Source: Clostridia bacterium
GTDB lineage: Bacteria > Bacillota > Clostridia > Lachnospirales > Lachnospiraceae
Reading direction: 5' to 3'
NCBI GenBank assembly: GCA_910575725.1
Contig: CAJTFE010000004.1
Span: 1 to 64,000 of the forward strand
DNA length: 64,000 bases
In this document: positions 25,967-35,227 of the stretch, in pieces
How positions within the stretch are numbered: the stretch's first letter is position 1
How the letters are laid out: each line of letters opens with the position of its first letter
Position numbers and translations under genes: made by a program
The notes under the pieces: model-generated
What the model saw: the letters and a program-made list of their open reading frames with translations, nothing else
Database searches by the model: none
Told to the model about the DNA's origin: nothing

Positions 25967-27235
25967 TTATTCCTGGATTACATCATCCGTCCCTGCCGGA
26001 AGAATGGCTGCCAGAACCATCCCCACTACAGCCGCCAGGGCCAGTCCGGAAATAGTCACCGTCCCCGTTACCGGAATGCTGTCACAGCCGATTCCCAGGA
26101 CAAAAATCAGCGCCGCAATCATCAGATTCCGGCTGTTGCCGAAATTCAGACGGGAATTAATCAGAATCCGCACGCCCACGGAAGAAATCATTCCGTAAAG
26201 CACAATACTGATGCCGCCGGTCACAGGCCCCGGTATACTGGTGATAATTCCGCCGATTTTTCCAAACAGTCCCAGCACAATGGCAAACACCGCCGCAATC
26301 CGAATCACCGCCGGATCGTAATTCTTTGTCACTGCCAGAACCCCTGTATTCTCGCCGTAAGTCGTATTGGCCGGGCCTCCCAGAAGTCCCGCCGCTGCCG
26401 TTGCTATGCCGTCGCCCAGGATCGTCCGGTGAATACCCGGGTCAATCATAAAGTTCTTTCCCACCACCGCACTGTTGGTAGTAATATCCCCCACATGCTC
26501 AATCAGGGTAACAAGGGCGATTGGCGCAATGGCCAGTATGGCATCCGCCTTAAAGACCGGCATACAGAGCACCTGATCCATAATATTCCGATCCAGAAAA
26601 GAAAGGGCATGGGCCTCCCTCATAGGCGTCATATCAATAAAGCCCATGGGAATGCATACAAGATACCCCACAATAATCGCAAAAAGAATGGGCATCAGGT
26701 TATAAATTCCCTTTGCAAATACGGAAATGCAGATCACCGTAGCAAGAACTGCAAGGGTCACCAGAACCGCCTTCATACTGAACTCCCCATTCCAGTAAAA
26801 AGCCGAATTAATGGCCGACCCGGAAAGTCTGAGGCCAATCACGATGATAATAGGCCCTGTCACAATCGGCGGCAGCAGCTTATTCACCTTCTCATACCCA
26901 GCCAGCTTAATCAGCGCCGCAAAGACTGCGTATACCAGGCCCGCCACAATCAAAGCCCCTTTCACAGAAGCCAGTTTTTCCAGATAATCCCCGTCTCCCA
27001 TCCTGGAATCTCCCAGAATCGTGCAGATTCCTCCGATAAATGCAAAACTAGAGCCTAAAAAAACAGGTACTTTTCTCTTTGTAATCCAATGGAATAAAAG
27101 AGTTCCAAGCCCTGCGCAAAATAGTGTGATCGAAGTATTCAGCCCTGTCAATGCCGGCACAAGCACCGTTGCCCCAAACATCGCCAAAACATGCTGAATT
27201 CCCAGTATCAACTTCTGAGCTGCCGTTTTCTCCAT
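25967..27235 (-). CDS. Uracil/xanthine permease (nucleobase:cation symporter-2)
   Basis: The 422-residue permease has about fourteen membrane segments. It starts GIQHVLAMFGATVLVPALTGL, the NAT/NCS2 N-terminal signature with its QH pair. ALVTLIEHVGDITTNSAVVGKNF near 245 and GLLGGPANTTYGENTGVLAVTKNYDP near 285 carry the transport-domain acidic and QxNxGxxxxT-like motif. The second is close to the UraA type, so uracil is the best guess. The start at 27235 follows GGGAGGATTG. The leader contains an AAGATTTT/AAAATCTT hairpin (27286-27317). No pyr gene neighbours it. Confidence 0.9.
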   Translation of the reverse strand: MEKTAAQKLILGIQHVLAMFGATVLVPALTGLNTSITLFCAGLGTLLFHWITKRKVPVFLGSSFAFIGGICTILGDSRMGDGDYLEKLASVKGALIVAGLVYAVFAALIKLAGYEKVNKLLPPIVTGPIIIVIGLRLSGSAINSAFYWNGEFSMKAVLVTLAVLATVICISVFAKGIYNLMPILFAIIVGYLVCIPMGFIDMTPMREAHALSFLDRNIMDQVLCMPVFKADAILAIAPIALVTLIEHVGDITTNSAVVGKNFMIDPGIHRTILGDGIATAAAGLLGGPANTTYGENTGVLAVTKNYDPAVIRIAAVFAIVLGLFGKIGGIITSIPGPVTGGISIVLYGMISSVGVRILINSRLNFGNSRNLMIAALIFVLGIGCDSIPVTGTVTISGLALAAVVGMVLAAILPAGTDDVIQE

Positions 27236-27285
27236 AACACAATCCTCCCGTGATTTTTTCTTTTTAAAACTATACACCTATTTCT

Positions 27286-27317
27286 AAGATTTTACAATGG
27301 AAAACACAGAAAATCTT
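27286..27317 (-). other. Leader hairpin of the nucleobase permease
   Basis: AAGATTTT and AAAATCTT form an eight-base stem around a 16-base loop about 50-80 bases before the permease start. It is not a recognisable PyrR site. The rest of 27318-27486 is AT-rich with no gene seen. Confidence 0.35.
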
Positions 27318-27486
27318 ATGGCCTCTATAACCTTTAGGTAACAGACAATATATAATGACTTCCCATTTATAGTTTCATGGCTTTACCTGTATACTATGAA
27401 TTAGAAGACCTCAAAGGTAACAAGGATTACCACATACTTTATGGAAGTTATTACATATTATCTGTTACAACTTCTATACTTTCCGA

Positions 27487-30400
27487 TTACTCACTTCCAA
27501 GCAGCAAACGCATATATATTTTTTCTATCTTTTCTACTGTATTGCTCAATTCCACATTATCTGCATATATCATGTGAGCAAGCTCGCTTAAATTTGCTAT
27601 TTCTTTATGCAATACATTTTTTTCATCAAATTTGGGAATATATATTCTAGGTCTGATCGGAAACGATCTCGAATCCGATGATTGCATCATATAATCATGC
27701 ACCACCTTTGTATTCATAATACCACATATAAAATGTGCTTCTTCTAATGTAATAAAGTTTCCTTCTGTATCTTCACAAATTGATACTGCATGATTCTGAA
27801 ACAATGGTCTTTTCCGTCCTCCCCATTCCGTTTCAACCTCTGAGATTACAGCAGCAGCCCATTTGGTATTATCTCTAAAAACGACATAGTTTTCTGCATA
27901 ACTATATTCCCCAACCCTCGCCAATGCATAAAATTCAGCGTTTTCTTTTCCAATAATTTTCTCATTATAATTCGTTTGTTCTAAAATCAGCTTTTTATGA
28001 TCTTGATAATATTTTGCTAATCTAGGCGCTTTCTCTGATAACTCATCTAGTTTTATCGGAACTCTTGGACTGGAACTTTCATAGGGAAAAGGCACAATAT
28101 AATATCCCCAATCCGCATGGAAAGGAATAATATCCTTCCCCTTCACCATTGGATGCAAATATTCAGTCTCTAAAAGCACGTCAAATTCCGGTACTTTATA
28201 TTTAGACTTTTTATTTTGCATATTTCGTAAACATATACATCTTTCCGTTCCAGGAAGATCCGAACGTCTAAATACCATCAACTCTTGCGGATAAAATTCT
28301 ATCCCCTCTCGTCCAATATAGTTTGATACTCCTCCCACTTTGGAAAATGTATTTAGCGCTTCTTTAGATTCTATATAAGAGAAAAAATTTTTTCTCTTAT
28401 GGCAGCATGCCAGATACCTGTGAAAACAGTCAAAATTTTTTTCCATATCCAATTCTTCAAGACCATCAATATTTTTCTTAGTCTTTTTTACATACCAGTC
28501 CGTTTCAACTCCCTTAGTATAATCTATTTCTTCTCTTGTCAAATAGTATGATAAAAATTTTTGGGTAACAGGTTTAAAGGGACTGCCGGCTTTCGTCCAG
28601 TTTGTAAATTTGCAAAAATACATCCTGCTTCCATCTTCAAGAAAAAAATTTCTAAATCCTTCGTATGATTGTTGAAACACCAACGGTTCCGGCATCAAAA
28701 ATCCTAATATTCCTTTCTCGCTTAGCCAATTATCCGCTGAAACATTGGCAATCAAAGCACATATATTTAAATTAATCCCCCCTGTAAGCCGATCACCGGA
28801 AAACAGCTTACGTGAAATACACAAAGATTTAATCCGCTCACGATATCCAGAAGGCAGGCTCTTCCAATCAACCCAGGGAGGATTTCCAACAATAATATCA
28901 AATTTCCCCAAATTTGCAGTCGTTAAATAATTAGATAATATTCTGGCCCAGATGCCGTTCCATTGTTTTCTTTCAAGCTTAACAAGACTTCTGGACAATT
29001 GTATAATTTTTGCACAAATCGGAGGAGTTAAGTCTGCATCTGAAACTAATGTTTTAAATATTTCGGCAACTGCATTTTCATTTTGATTTTTTACTTGTGT
29101 CTCTACCACTATCATCTCTTGCGCAAATTTTGATGTGTCATTTACAACGCTCCTTGGCAATGTAATCTTGATCGGAACTTTTGCAGTTGTAATTACATAA
29201 TCTAAACAGTCCACTCCCTTATATCTTACATTTCTTGGTACATAAGATGCATCACCCAGATAAACAGGAATAACTATCGGTTCATATGTTGTGATCAAAT
29301 GAGAGATGTTTATAAAATAATTTACTCTCGCTGTCAATACCGCAATTGGATTTAAATCAATCCCTTTGACTCTATGTAAAATATCCCTCAGCTTTTCTTC
29401 ATTGCTTTTTTCTTTTTCTTCATGTAAAATCTTATCAATCATTACATTCAAAAATGTCCCACTTCCACAGCATGGATCCAAACCCTTCCAATCTTGCGTT
29501 TTTGCTAAATTGACGGCATTATCAACAACATTTTGAGCCAGCCACTTTTTCGTATAATATTCGCCAAGTGAATGTCTGACTGCAGACGGAACCATCGACT
29601 CATATAATTGCTTAAAAAAATCCCGCGAACGCTTCGTATTATTAAGCACCGCTTTCTCGGAATATCTGGATAATATCTCAAAAACCCTTTTAATTGTTCC
29701 GGCTAATTTCTCATTCCATTGATTATCATTACAATACCATGAAAAAAAATCTCCTTCTAACAAATTTGTCATTCCATATTCACGAAAAATCGCACCGTTT
29801 TCCAGCCTTGCAAATTGAATTCTTAATGGTTCTGATTCCATTTCCATAGATTTATTAAAACTTATTAATGATTCATTAAAACGAATCTGACTAATCAATT
29901 TATAAGCTATTATTTTAATTATAATTGCATATGCTGTCTGTAATGCAAACAGTGCCAAATATTCATCATCCCTATCTTTGAGAGTTGTTTTTAACAAACT
30001 CTCCAAAGAGCTTTTTCTATCTATAATTGCCTGTTGTTTTGAAATATCATCATGTGCCAGATTAAACAATTCTTTCCACTCAGTAAAAAGCATTTGTGTC
30101 TTTACTGCAATATGGTTTTTAAGTAATTCAAACAAAATTCCCACTAATTCAAATGCGATTCCATCATTCATAGGAGGATTGCAAAAACTTTCTACTAAAT
30201 TATTTGCATTAAAAGCAATTAATTTTAAAGCAAGTATATTCTGTACAATTCTGTCAAGAGCATGCTCGTCAACAAGAGTATACCTTTCACAGATGCTCTT
30301 TCCGCCTATGCAGGTAACAAAGCATCCTTGTACTCCATCCGTTACAAATCCTTCATACATTTCATCATCATTTAAAATTTGAAAACCATTTAAATATTCT

Positions 30401-30741
30401 ACAATTTGATTTAATGCTTTCTCTTTCTGATGATCACTTGATAACTTCGAGGGCTGTTTAAATTCAATAACTAAGGACGATATTGCAGTATCTGCTCTGC
30501 CCCTTGAAACATGCCTGCAAGTTGCTACCGCTTTTTCCTTTATTGGATTATACTCAAATCCAAAAGGAGCAAAATATTCTTTAAAAAATGCAAATAACTC
30601 ACAGTCAAATCTACTTTCAATTGTGGCTTCATTTGGCGCTTTGACAGAAGCCTGCCTGATACGCTTTGCCATTTCCTTTAATTCTTCCCTATACTTATCT
30701 GATTTAATAATTGAAATATAATCATTCATTATCGCAACCAT
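27487..30741 (-). CDS. One-protein restriction-modification enzyme (Type IIG-like, Eco57I-type N6 methylase)
   Basis: This 1084-residue protein combines a nuclease and a DNA adenine methylase. Near the N-terminus D84, E93 and K95 (ADTAISSLVIEFK) fit a PD-(D/E)XK active site. A helical spacer runs to about 390. The SAM-binding motif DPCCGSGTF is at 422-430 and the catalytic NPPW at 620-623. The remaining 450 residues would hold the target-recognition domain. No separate methylase or specificity gene is nearby, as expected for Type IIG. It is much richer in AT than its neighbours, indicating transfer. ATG codons at 30741 and 30729 are both possible; neither has an ideal ribosome site. Frame is intact. 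Confidence 0.88.
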   Translation of the reverse strand: MVAIMNDYISIIKSDKYREELKEMAKRIRQASVKAPNEATIESRFDCELFAFFKEYFAPFGFEYNPIKEKAVATCRHVSRGRADTAISSLVIEFKQPSKLSSDHQKEKALNQIVEYLNGFQILNDDEMYEGFVTDGVQGCFVTCIGGKSICERYTLVDEHALDRIVQNILALKLIAFNANNLVESFCNPPMNDGIAFELVGILFELLKNHIAVKTQMLFTEWKELFNLAHDDISKQQAIIDRKSSLESLLKTTLKDRDDEYLALFALQTAYAIIIKIIAYKLISQIRFNESLISFNKSMEMESEPLRIQFARLENGAIFREYGMTNLLEGDFFSWYCNDNQWNEKLAGTIKRVFEILSRYSEKAVLNNTKRSRDFFKQLYESMVPSAVRHSLGEYYTKKWLAQNVVDNAVNLAKTQDWKGLDPCCGSGTFLNVMIDKILHEEKEKSNEEKLRDILHRVKGIDLNPIAVLTARVNYFINISHLITTYEPIVIPVYLGDASYVPRNVRYKGVDCLDYVITTAKVPIKITLPRSVVNDTSKFAQEMIVVETQVKNQNENAVAEIFKTLVSDADLTPPICAKIIQLSRSLVKLERKQWNGIWARILSNYLTTANLGKFDIIVGNPPWVDWKSLPSGYRERIKSLCISRKLFSGDRLTGGINLNICALIANVSADNWLSEKGILGFLMPEPLVFQQSYEGFRNFFLEDGSRMYFCKFTNWTKAGSPFKPVTQKFLSYYLTREEIDYTKGVETDWYVKKTKKNIDGLEELDMEKNFDCFHRYLACCHKRKNFFSYIESKEALNTFSKVGGVSNYIGREGIEFYPQELMVFRRSDLPGTERCICLRNMQNKKSKYKVPEFDVLLETEYLHPMVKGKDIIPFHADWGYYIVPFPYESSSPRVPIKLDELSEKAPRLAKYYQDHKKLILEQTNYNEKIIGKENAEFYALARVGEYSYAENYVVFRDNTKWAAAVISEVETEWGGRKRPLFQNHAVSICEDTEGNFITLEEAHFICGIMNTKVVHDYMMQSSDSRSFPIRPRIYIPKFDEKNVLHKEIANLSELAHMIYADNVELSNTVEKIEKIYMRLLLGSE

Positions 30742-30829
30742 AACCTTTCATTATAAAAATATCATCATTTCGACTGCCTATAAGCGCCATATTGTCATCC
30801 ATTTTCTATAGACTCTAAATAGTACTTTG

Positions 30830-30858
30830 ATTTTATCACACAAAACAAACGTTCGCAA
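30830..30858 (-). promoter_or_regulatory. Promoter with SOS-like box before the restriction gene
   Basis: On the minus strand TTGCGA (30853-30858), 17 bases, TAAAAT (30830-30835). CGAACGTTTGTTTT (30842-30855, minus strand) overlaps the -35 and spacer and is identical over 14 bases to the first box of the repair-operon promoter at 24241. Confidence 0.55.
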
Positions 30859-30968
30859 CTTGATATTTTTAATATCTATTTACATCTATTAGTACGAGAC
30901 TGACTCTTAAAGTGAAAGGACAGCCTTTGCCATATCCGCTTAGCTCATTACTCACGGAAATAAAAAGA

Positions 30969-31102
30969 ACTGTCAAAGAAATAAGACCTTAGACTTTTCT
31001 GATATCCAATGTCTGGCTATTTGTGTACAAAACAGATAAACTCTACACAAATCACCCGAACACAAGATATAAGAACAGCTGATATCTTACTTCCTGACAG
31101 CT
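30969..31102. repeat. Long hairpin element, repeat family C copy 3
   Basis: ACTGTCAAAGAAATAAGA pairs imperfectly with TCTTACTTCCTGACAGCT, and TTGTGTA/TACACAA pair inside. AGACTTTTCTGATATCC near its left side matches the family C core at 17833 (AGACTTTTCCCATCTCC). It is followed by a short T-rich tract on plus and TTTTTA on minus. Outside it, 30859-31169 shows no gene. Confidence 0.6.
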
Positions 31103-31169
31103 TCTTTATTAAAATATCCGACTTCTCCGCCAACTCAACGGATAGTCTATCACAACAAAACCGCTCCTT

Positions 31170-31994
31170 CTACAAAAACTCCTCATCCAGATAGGGATTC
31201 TTCACCGTATGGAATTCCCCTCTGTCCGAAGCCTCCGCCAAGGATGGATCCACAGGCATTTTCCCCAGAACCTTAAGTCCCAGCCTGGCCGCTTCCTCAT
31301 CAATGCGGCTCTTGCCAAAGAGCTGAATCTCCTTCCCACAGTCCGGACATTTAAAATAGGAATAATTTTCGATAATTCCCTTTACCGGAATATGCATCTG
31401 CTCTGCCATGCCCAGAGCCTTCTTGACAATGAGCTGCACCAGATCCTGGGGCGAGGTTACCATCACAATCTCATTCACCGGAAGGGACTGGAACACCGTC
31501 AAGGGCACGTCGCCTGTTCCCGGCGGCATATCCACCAGAAGATAATCCAGATCCCCCCAGATTACGTCCGTCCAGAACTGCTTTACCACATTTGCAATAA
31601 TGGGGCCGCGCCAGATCACCGGAGCCGCCTCGTCTGGAAGCAGCAGATTGATGGACATAAGGGCAATTCCGTTCTCCGTGTAGCAGGGGGTGATTCCCTC
31701 CTCTTCCGTCACCTCCGCAGGGCCGTGGACTCCATACATCTTAGGGATGGACGGGCCGGTAATATCCGCATCCAGAATCCCTGTCTTGTAGCCCTTTGAG
31801 GCAAGAAGATTGGCCAGGGAAGCCGTCACCATAGACTTTCCCACGCCGCCCTTGCCGCTGACCACGCCGATCACACGGCGGATGCAGCTGTACTCGTTTG
31901 CTTCCGCCTGGAAGCTCTGGGGCTGCTGCCTGCTGGGGCAGCCCTCGCAGCTTGACTTGTCGCAGCTGCTGTTATTGCATTCTCTCTCTGACAT
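31170..31994 (-). CDS. Mrp/NBP35-family iron-sulfur carrier ATPase
   Basis: The 274-residue P-loop ATPase has the deviant Walker A GVVSGKGGVGKS near residue 40 that marks the Mrp/MinD group, and DADITGPSIPKMYG after it. An N-terminal cysteine cluster (CDKSSCEGC) and a C-terminal KCPDCGKEI pair bind a bridging iron-sulfur cluster in this family. The protein stores and passes Fe-S clusters to apoproteins in the cytoplasm. The start at 31994 follows AGGAGGTATAG; the longer frame to 32099 runs through a hairpin repeat. The 5' gap is filled by element A1. Confidence 0.92.
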   Translation of the reverse strand: MSERECNNSSCDKSSCEGCPSRQQPQSFQAEANEYSCIRRVIGVVSGKGGVGKSMVTASLANLLASKGYKTGILDADITGPSIPKMYGVHGPAEVTEEEGITPCYTENGIALMSINLLLPDEAAPVIWRGPIIANVVKQFWTDVIWGDLDYLLVDMPPGTGDVPLTVFQSLPVNEIVMVTSPQDLVQLIVKKALGMAEQMHIPVKGIIENYSYFKCPDCGKEIQLFGKSRIDEEAARLGLKVLGKMPVDPSLAEASDRGEFHTVKNPYLDEEFL

Positions 31995-32017
31995 AAATAC
32001 TATACCTCCTATTCTAA

Positions 32018-32133
32018 GTCGCTGTGCGACAGCACTAAAGGGTAAAGCTGCTTCGACACACCGGTAATGAGAGAAACTTTTATTCGAAAAAGCTCTCATA
32101 AAAGTTCCTCTCGCGCGCCTTTGCAGCTTTACC
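32018..32133 (-). repeat. Hairpin element family A, copy 1
   Basis: Three parts: a GTCGC-TGT-GCGAC mini-hairpin, an outer stem GGTAAAGCTGC/GCAGCTTTACC, and an inner stem GAGAGAAACTTTTAT/ATAAAAGTTCCTCTC. It fills most of the gap between the MATE stop and the mrp ribosome site. The TATTCCAGTTCC motif that borders family B elements lies beside it. Confidence 0.8.
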
Positions 32134-32156
32134 GTCTTATTCCAGTTCCATAAGTA

Positions 32157-33536
32157 TCAAGTTTCAATTTCCCTGGTCACATTCCGAATCCACAGCTTCT
32201 TCCGATACCGCCAGGTTGTGATGGGAATCTTCACTATCTCATCCGACAAAAGCACTACAAACACGGCCTTGACGCCCCAGTGGAGCCAGAACGCCGTAAT
32301 GGCGCCCAGTAAAATGGAAAAGCACCACATGCCGATTACGTCCACAAAGAAGCCAATCCGTGTGTCCCCTCCGGCCCGGAATACGCCTACCACCAGGGTC
32401 GTATTGTAGGACTGGAAAATGGCGTAATAGCAGACCACAAACAGCATAAAATTCAAATAATCCTTGGCCTCCCCGGATATCGTCATGCTTCCCGAGATAA
32501 AGCCCCGGCATAAAAACAACCCGGAAGCCGCTGCCAGTGTAATCCCCACGCTGAGCCAGACAAACTTCCTTGCATAGATTTCCGCAAGACGAAGCTTCTG
32601 CTCTCCGATAACCTTCCCTATCATAACGGAGGTAGCCGCCGCCAGTCCGAAGCCAATCACCATAATAAGCTGCCGGGACACCTGGGCCACGGAGTTTGCC
32701 GCCACAGCCGCACTTCCCAGATGGCCGATAATCGCCGCATTGGCGGACATGCCAAGGCCCCACATGAGCTCATTTGCCACAACCGGAGAGGAAAACACCA
32801 CAAAATCCCGAAGAAGCATCCGGTCAAACCGTACAAAATCCCGAAGGTGAAGGGAAATGGGATTCCCCTTCCAGTTTATGTACAGTACCACGATCACAAG
32901 CTCCACCAGCCTGGCAAATAAGGTAGCATAAGCCGCACCCCGGACTCCCATGGCCGGTATCCCGAACATGCCGAAGATTAGAATGGCATTTCCGATAATA
33001 TTGATAATCAGAGAGGCAAAGTATGTCCAGGTTGCCACCACCACCCGCTCCACGCTGCGCATCAGATTCAGATAAATCATCGTGAAGGCCACCGGAAGGT
33101 AAGACCAGGATACAATCCGCAGATAAGAAATCCCCTCCTGTATCACCGGCTCCTCCGAGGAAAAAGCATACATAAGCTGACGGGGAATTATCTGGGCCGC
33201 CGCCAAAAACACCAGGCCGATTCCCAGAGAAATGCACATGGAAATCCCAAACACCTTCTCAATGGTGCGCACGTCCTGTTTGCCCCAGTACTGGGCGGTC
33301 AGAACAGAAGCTCCGGAGGTAAGCCCGAAGAAAATCAGATTCATAATAAACTGAACCTGTCCGGCCAGAGAAGCGCCGGACAAAGCAGTCTCCCCCACCT
33401 TCCCAAGCATCACTACGTCGGCGGTGGTTACGCCTACATTGATCAGATTCTGCAGTGCCATGGGAATTACAAGGGCAATGGCCATCCGGTAAAAGGCTCT
33501 GTTTTCTTCTGCCGTTAATCTATTATGTTCATTCAT
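32157..33536 (-). CDS. MATE-family exporter
   Basis: The 459-residue exporter has about twelve membrane segments. The N-terminal half carries ALVIPMALQNLINVGVTTADVVMLGKVGETALSGASLAGQ; the second half opens with FSSPVVANELMWGLGMSANAAIIGHLG. It is a different branch from the MATE at 7519. Substrate is unknown. It is flanked by family A hairpins on both sides, with an A(A)TAGGAG stretch before the start, and it follows trkH on the same strand. Confidence 0.9.
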   Translation of the reverse strand: MNEHNRLTAEENRAFYRMAIALVIPMALQNLINVGVTTADVVMLGKVGETALSGASLAGQVQFIMNLIFFGLTSGASVLTAQYWGKQDVRTIEKVFGISMCISLGIGLVFLAAAQIIPRQLMYAFSSEEPVIQEGISYLRIVSWSYLPVAFTMIYLNLMRSVERVVVATWTYFASLIINIIGNAILIFGMFGIPAMGVRGAAYATLFARLVELVIVVLYINWKGNPISLHLRDFVRFDRMLLRDFVVFSSPVVANELMWGLGMSANAAIIGHLGSAAVAANSVAQVSRQLIMVIGFGLAAATSVMIGKVIGEQKLRLAEIYARKFVWLSVGITLAAASGLFLCRGFISGSMTISGEAKDYLNFMLFVVCYYAIFQSYNTTLVVGVFRAGGDTRIGFFVDVIGMWCFSILLGAITAFWLHWGVKAVFVVLLSDEIVKIPITTWRYRKKLWIRNVTREIET

Positions 33537-33560
33537 AACCTTTTTATTCTCCTATTAGAA

Positions 33561-33676
33561 GTCGCTGCGCGACAGCACTAAAGGGTAAAGCTGCTTCGAC
33601 ACACTGGTATTGAGAGAAACTTTTATTCGAAAGGGCACTCATAAAAGTTCCTCTCGTGCGCCTTTGCAGCTTTACC
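33561..33676 (-). repeat. Hairpin element family A, copy 2
   Basis: Nearly identical to the copy at 32018, with GTCGC-TGC-GCGAC as the small hairpin. Differences fall mainly in loops. It ends seven bases before the AATAGGAG stretch of the MATE gene at 32157. Confidence 0.8.
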
Positions 33677-33733
33677 GTCCAGCAGAAAATCTTTTTAATA
33701 AATACTTGACATTTCTTAGCTGGACTATTTAAA

Positions 33734-33784
33734 GTCGCTGCGCGACAGCACTAAAGGGTAAAGCTGCTTCGACACACCGTAATG
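33734..33784 (-). repeat. Hairpin element family A, truncated copy 3
   Basis: The first 50 bases of the element, from GTCGCTGCGCGAC through GGTAAAGCTGCTTCGACACACC, end exactly at the trkH stop codon. Between it and copy 2 a GTCCAGC/GCTGGAC hairpin joins the two units (about 33677-33726). Confidence 0.75.
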
Positions 33785-35227
33785 TTAAAACTTCTTCCGC
33801 CACACTTGGGGCGCAAACAGCATCAGCATGGGCAGGATCTCCAGGCGGCCCACCAGCATGTCCATGCTCAGAACCAGCTTGGAAAAGTAGGAAAAATGAA
33901 AAAAATTCTCAATGGGCCCTACCTTCGCAAGACCCGGCCCCACATTGTTGAGGGTGGTCAGCACCGCCGTAAAATTCGTTGTAAAATCCTGGTTGTCCAC
34001 AGACACCAGAAGGACAGAGCCGCACAGAATCACCAGATAGCAGATCAGGTACACATAAACCCCGTGAATGCTTTCCCCCGGCACCCGCTTTCCGTCCATC
34101 TTTACCACATTTACGGACTTGGGGTGGAGAATCTGGCGGACCTCCTTGCCGATAGTCTTGGAGAGAATCAGAATACGGGATACCTTCATGCCGCCTCCCG
34201 TAGATCCGGCGCAGGCGCCAATAATCATCAGCAGCAGTATTACTGTCTTGGAAAGCTCCGGCCACAGCTCATAGTTTGCCGTTACAAAGCCGGTAGTGGT
34301 GATGATCGAGGCCACCTGAAACGCCGCATAACGAAGAGCGCGCAGAGGCGTCTCATACAAATGCAGGATATTGAGGGTAATCAGCGCAATGGCTCCGGCC
34401 ACGATGCCCAGATAGGCCCGCAGCTCCTCGCTCTTCATAACTGCCCGTACATTCTTCAAAAGCAATAGATAGTACAGGTTAAAATTGATGCCGAACAGCA
34501 GCATAAAAACCGTGATCACACCGTCAATGTAGGCGCTGTCAAAAGCCGCCACACTGGCATTCATGCTGGAAAATCCTCCTGTTCCCGCCGTACTGAAGGT
34601 ATGAATCACTGCGTTGTACAGATCCATGCCCCCGGCCAGAAGCAGAAGAACCTCCACGCCTGAGAGGAAAAGGTACATACAATAGAGAATTTTTGCCGTC
34701 CCTCTGCTCTTAGGCACCAGCTTATCGCAGGTAGGCCCCGGCATCTCCGCACGCATCAAAAACATGGCTCCCTTATTTCCCAGAGGAATCACCGCCATAA
34801 CAAAGACCAGCACGCCCATGCCGCCGATCCAGTGAGTGAGGCAGCGCCAGAAGTTGATCCCCTTGGGCAGAACCTCAATATCCTGCAAAATGGTAGATCC
34901 TGTAGTGGTAAATCCGGAAACCGTCTCAAAAAAAGCATCCACAAAATGAGGAATAGACCCGGACAGCACAAAGGGAAGCGCTCCGAAAGCCGACCATAAA
35001 ATCCAGGCCAAAGCTACAATCACAAAGCCTTCCTTTGCATAAAACACCATATTTTTCGGCCTTTTCCCCAGCAAAAGGGAGAGCGCTATCAAAAGGGCCG
35101 ACGTAAGCACAAAAGTCAGACCGCTGTGTTCCTGGTAAATCAAAGACACAAGAGCCGGAACCAGCAGTACCAGTCCCTCAATCCGCAGCATTCTTCCCAG
35201 AATAAATCGAATGATACTGTAATTCAT
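33785..35227 (-). CDS. trkH: TrkH/KtrB-type potassium channel subunit
   Basis: The 480-residue membrane subunit of a Trk/Ktr potassium uptake system has four pore repeats with selectivity-filter glycines: TVSGFTTTGSTIL near 100, HTFSTAGTGGFSSMN near 210, SIITTTGFVTANYELW near 305 and TTLNNVGPGLAKVGPI near 445. Length is typical of TrkH. It overlaps trkA by four bases, so pore and regulatory subunits are made together. The stop codon touches a hairpin repeat. Confidence 0.93.
   Translation of the reverse strand: MNYSIIRFILGRMLRIEGLVLLVPALVSLIYQEHSGLTFVLTSALLIALSLLLGKRPKNMVFYAKEGFVIVALAWILWSAFGALPFVLSGSIPHFVDAFFETVSGFTTTGSTILQDIEVLPKGINFWRCLTHWIGGMGVLVFVMAVIPLGNKGAMFLMRAEMPGPTCDKLVPKSRGTAKILYCMYLFLSGVEVLLLLAGGMDLYNAVIHTFSTAGTGGFSSMNASVAAFDSAYIDGVITVFMLLFGINFNLYYLLLLKNVRAVMKSEELRAYLGIVAGAIALITLNILHLYETPLRALRYAAFQVASIITTTGFVTANYELWPELSKTVILLLMIIGACAGSTGGGMKVSRILILSKTIGKEVRQILHPKSVNVVKMDGKRVPGESIHGVYVYLICYLVILCGSVLLVSVDNQDFTTNFTAVLTTLNNVGPGLAKVGPIENFFHFSYFSKLVLSMDMLVGRLEILPMLMLFAPQVWRKKF

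Noticed and set aside
27377-27577. Plus-strand 66-codon frame starting MALPVYYELEDLKG
   Set aside because: AT-rich, overlaps the 3' end of the restriction gene and lacks a good ribosome site.
32018-33784. Insertion sequence or MITE for family A
   Set aside because: No transposase, no clear target duplication, and elements sit tightly between stop and ribosome site; kept as a structured repeat rather than a mobile element.
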